Shown here in pieces: positions 6,139 through 8,220 of a stretch of 8,220 nt of DNA (its first letter is position 1; every line of letters starts with the position of its first letter). The notes below the pieces were generated by a model that saw only the letters and a program-made list of their open reading frames with translations, searched no databases and had not been told where the DNA came from. This DNA comes from Ectothiorhodospiraceae bacterium. GTDB taxonomy: Bacteria > Pseudomonadota > Gammaproteobacteria > Thiohalomonadales > Thiohalomonadaceae. The stretch spans positions 1-8,220 of the forward strand of contig SLDE01000001.1 in the NCBI GenBank assembly GCA_007125455.1. Reading direction: 5' to 3'. A program made the translations under genes and the position numbers.

Positions 6139-8220
6139 TCAGGCAAGCAGGCGCAGTTCCAGTACGGCACTACCTTGCTCAGCGGCGATCCGGCGTGCGC
6201 TCTGAATCTCGCGCTCGGCCGTTGCGTGCTCCCCCCGCGATGTGGCATCGGCGGCACGCAGCATGTACAGGCTAGGTAGATGATACTGATCGCCACTATA
6301 GCTTGAGGCCGAAAGCGCCTGGTTGATGTGATGGTGCATGGCCAGATGCTCCCTCCGCTGCCAGGCGGCATCCGCCGCCACCCACTGAAAGAAACCCTCG
6401 ACCGCCGGCATCACCTGGCGGCATAACTCTATCGCCTGCAGCAAGGGTCGGCTATCGACATCATCTTCAAGGTGATGACGCATCCAACTGCCCAGGGACT
6501 GACTGCTTGCCTGCCATAGCGGCAGGTCATAACGACTCGTCAGTGCCTCGAGTTCTTCGAGAAAGAGGGGGATCCGTTGTGGCCGGTGCATCAGAAAGGC
6601 CAGCCCGGCACAAAACGCTAGCGCAAAACCTAGAGAATGTGGATGCTCAAGGTGGCGTGCACAGGCAAGATTATGCTCACAGGTGGCAAGCGCCTGCTCT
6701 GGCTCACCAATGAACCACTGGCCCCAGGCGAGAATGGCCCGCGCAGAGATACCAATATCCTCACCATATGTCTCGATCACCGGCTCCGGAGAGCCCGCCT
6801 CAGACAGACGCACGGCGGCACGCAAGTGACGAATCGCGCGATGAAATTGCCCCGTCCAGAACAGGTTGTTCCCCAGTGCATAGTGGGCGGCGAGACGCTG
6901 CCCACGCCGATTGCTGCGCCGCGCCTCACGCCACAGGGACTGGGCGTGGTACAAAGGGTCACAGCTCTCATTGGGACCGCGACCGCCTCCCCATATGCCC
7001 CAGAGAACCCCGAAGCGATCCTGCGCTGAGTCCAGACTGGCATGCAAGTCCAAGGCCCGTTCAAAGGCGCGGCGAGCATCACTACTGCCATACCCTTCCA
7101 TACCCAGCAAGATCGAGCCGCGCAGGCCCTCCAGCACAAACCCGTTCTGCTCATGTAATGTCGGCAAACAGGACTGCAGTGCGGCCTCGGCGTTCTCTAC
7201 TTGCGTCATTGCCTGCACATACTCACCACGCCGATGCGAACGCTGGGCCGCCACCCGCCACGCGAAGACGGCCTCCGGCCAGCGAAATGCCGCTTCTGCA
7301 TGCAGGGCCAGTTCGGGCCAGCGCTCACTGCTGTGCTCCGCCCAGGGGCCACTGAGGGCATCCACGATACTGCCATGCCAGTGGCGTCGTTCCTCATCCG
7401 ACAAGGACTCAGTGGCCGCTTCGCGCAGCAGGGCGTGGCGAAACTGGATGCTATCGACACTCGACGGTTCGGCTTCGAACAGGCCCGAGCGACGCAACTG
7501 CTGCCAACGGGACTCACTGACCCTTTCCTCACCCAGCAGGGCAAGCAGTTCGGCCCGGCGAAAGGCGCGCCCCAGCAGGCTGCCCACCTGGGCCAGCGGT
7601 AGCGCCTCGGTGAGCAGATGCAGTCGGGCGTGCAGCAGGCTGCGCAAGGAGGCGGGCACCTGGTCACTGCTGCCCTGGTGGGCCGCGAGCTCCTCCAGAA
7701 AAAAGGGATTCCCCTCAGCCATCAGCAGCAGGTCGTCAAAGTTTGTGGCTGTTCGAGGGACGGTTCCCAGATGCAACTCGAACAGCCTGCGCGCCGCCCT
7801 TGCATCCAATGGCTGCAGCTGCCATTGCTGTGCAATCGGAAGTGCCTCTGGGGGCTCGCGACTGGTCAACAACACCCCAATCTGCCGCGGTAGCTCAGTG
7901 GCAAGCCGAGCCAGCACCTCGCGACTGGAATCATCCAGCCAGTGCCCATCCTCGATCACTATTACTACTGGCGCTGTGGCTGACAGCTGCTTGAGCATGG
8001 TGCTTAATGTGTCGGTAACCCGTTCGATGGTCAGTGCGATCCCCTGCTTGGCTGCAGCCGCTGGGGGCGTCAGGTCAAGCAAGGTCTCAAGCACAGCAAA
8101 AATGGCACCCAAACCAAGACGCTCTATCATCCTAGCCAGGCGCCGACGGCTTTCGTCACACGACTGACCTACCCCGATACCGGCATAGTGTTGCAACGCG
8201 TTAATGATCACACCGTAGGA
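6139..8220 (-). CDS. STAND-type AAA ATPase with TPR-like C-terminal region (partial, N-terminus off the right edge)
   Basis: The frame is open through the right edge of the window, giving 693 visible residues. The GTG at 8211 lies inside conserved sequence and is not the start. The visible part begins inside an AAA_16-type nucleotide-binding domain, with the Walker A side outside the window. Walker B is VVIVIEDGHWLDD at about 7930-7968, followed by LLTSREPPE and the EGNPFFLEEL motif (about 7687-7716). Next comes the FRHALLREAATESL helix pair (about 7402-7443), usual at the end of the NTPase in adenylate-cyclase-linked and LuxR/MalT-like proteins. From about 7300 down, helical pairs such as GQFHRAIRHLRAAV and GEPEQALATCEHNLA look like TPR repeats. 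Such proteins are ATP-driven sensor or signalling switches. The effector domain (cyclase, kinase or DNA-binding) would be N-terminal and outside the window. No LuxR-type helix-turn-helix follows at the C-terminus. The last repeat ends abruptly at AEQGSAVLELRLLA, 9 bases from the korB stop. Confidence 0.85.
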   Translation of the reverse strand, partial: SYGVIINALQHYAGIGVGQSCDESRRRLARMIERLGLGAIFAVLETLLDLTPPAAAAKQGIALTIERVTDTLSTMLKQLSATAPVVIVIEDGHWLDDSSREVLARLATELPRQIGVLLTSREPPEALPIAQQWQLQPLDARAARRLFELHLGTVPRTATNFDDLLLMAEGNPFFLEELAAHQGSSDQVPASLRSLLHARLHLLTEALPLAQVGSLLGRAFRRAELLALLGEERVSESRWQQLRRSGLFEAEPSSVDSIQFRHALLREAATESLSDEERRHWHGSIVDALSGPWAEHSSERWPELALHAEAAFRWPEAVFAWRVAAQRSHRRGEYVQAMTQVENAEAALQSCLPTLHEQNGFVLEGLRGSILLGMEGYGSSDARRAFERALDLHASLDSAQDRFGVLWGIWGGGRGPNESCDPLYHAQSLWREARRSNRRGQRLAAHYALGNNLFWTGQFHRAIRHLRAAVRLSEAGSPEPVIETYGEDIGISARAILAWGQWFIGEPEQALATCEHNLACARHLEHPHSLGFALAFCAGLAFLMHRPQRIPLFLEELEALTSRYDLPLWQASSQSLGSWMRHHLEDDVDSRPLLQAIELCRQVMPAVEGFFQWVAADAAWQRREHLAMHHHINQALSASSYSGDQYHLPSLYMLRAADATSRGEHATAEREIQSARRIAAEQGSAVLELRLLA

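Noticed and set aside
6911..8167. A 418-codon open frame on the + strand opposite the STAND ATPase gene
   Set aside because: The translation is Ser/Arg/Ala-rich and of low complexity with no motif, while the minus strand has Walker B, GNPFF and helical repeats. It is a shadow frame.

Overview
The window reads as a GC-rich chromosomal segment of a proteobacterium, most likely a gammaproteobacterium. The YjbQ protein starts almost like the enterobacterial one, and its neighbour is a two-subunit 2-oxoacid:ferredoxin oxidoreductase of the KorAB type. KorAB pairs with a fused gamma-alpha chain occur in chemolithotrophic and microaerobic lineages, among others. The exact taxon cannot be fixed from these 8.2 kb. 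I see no tRNA, rRNA, IS element, CRISPR array or phage gene.

Layout. Positions 1-950 (+) hold the end of a small two-helix membrane protein, then a 227-residue membrane-anchored hypothetical protein joined to it by an ATGA overlap. Positions 940-2382 (-) hold a secreted thioredoxin-fold protein (WCSWC motif) with a long C-terminal region resembling the helical barrel of the YyaL/DUF255 family. It converges on the 227-residue gene with an 11-base overlap. A 152-base divergent spacer then leads to yjbQ (2535-2957, +). The 229-base gap after yjbQ is dense in palindromes. It is followed by korA (3187-5094, TTG start) and korB (5191-6129), which are separated by a spacer that is mostly one long inverted repeat. 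The last 2.1 kb (-) are the C-terminal part of a STAND-type AAA ATPase with a TPR-like helical region. It enters from the right edge, lacks its Walker A region here, and stops 9 bases from the korB stop.

How the genes work together. KorA and KorB together form one enzyme. KorA carries the gamma domain, the pyrimidine-binding domain and domain II. KorB carries the TPP site and the four cysteines for one [4Fe-4S] cluster. The enzyme would interconvert 2-oxoglutarate (or another 2-oxoacid) plus CoA with the acyl-CoA, CO2 and reduced ferredoxin, in an oxidative or reductive TCA cycle. No ferredoxin-like delta subunit is encoded beside it. The other genes show no clear functional link to korAB.

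No convincing new multi-gene system is visible. The most unusual signals are the palindromes on either side of korA, an apparent internal duplication in the 227-residue protein, and the abrupt C-terminus of the STAND protein beside korB.
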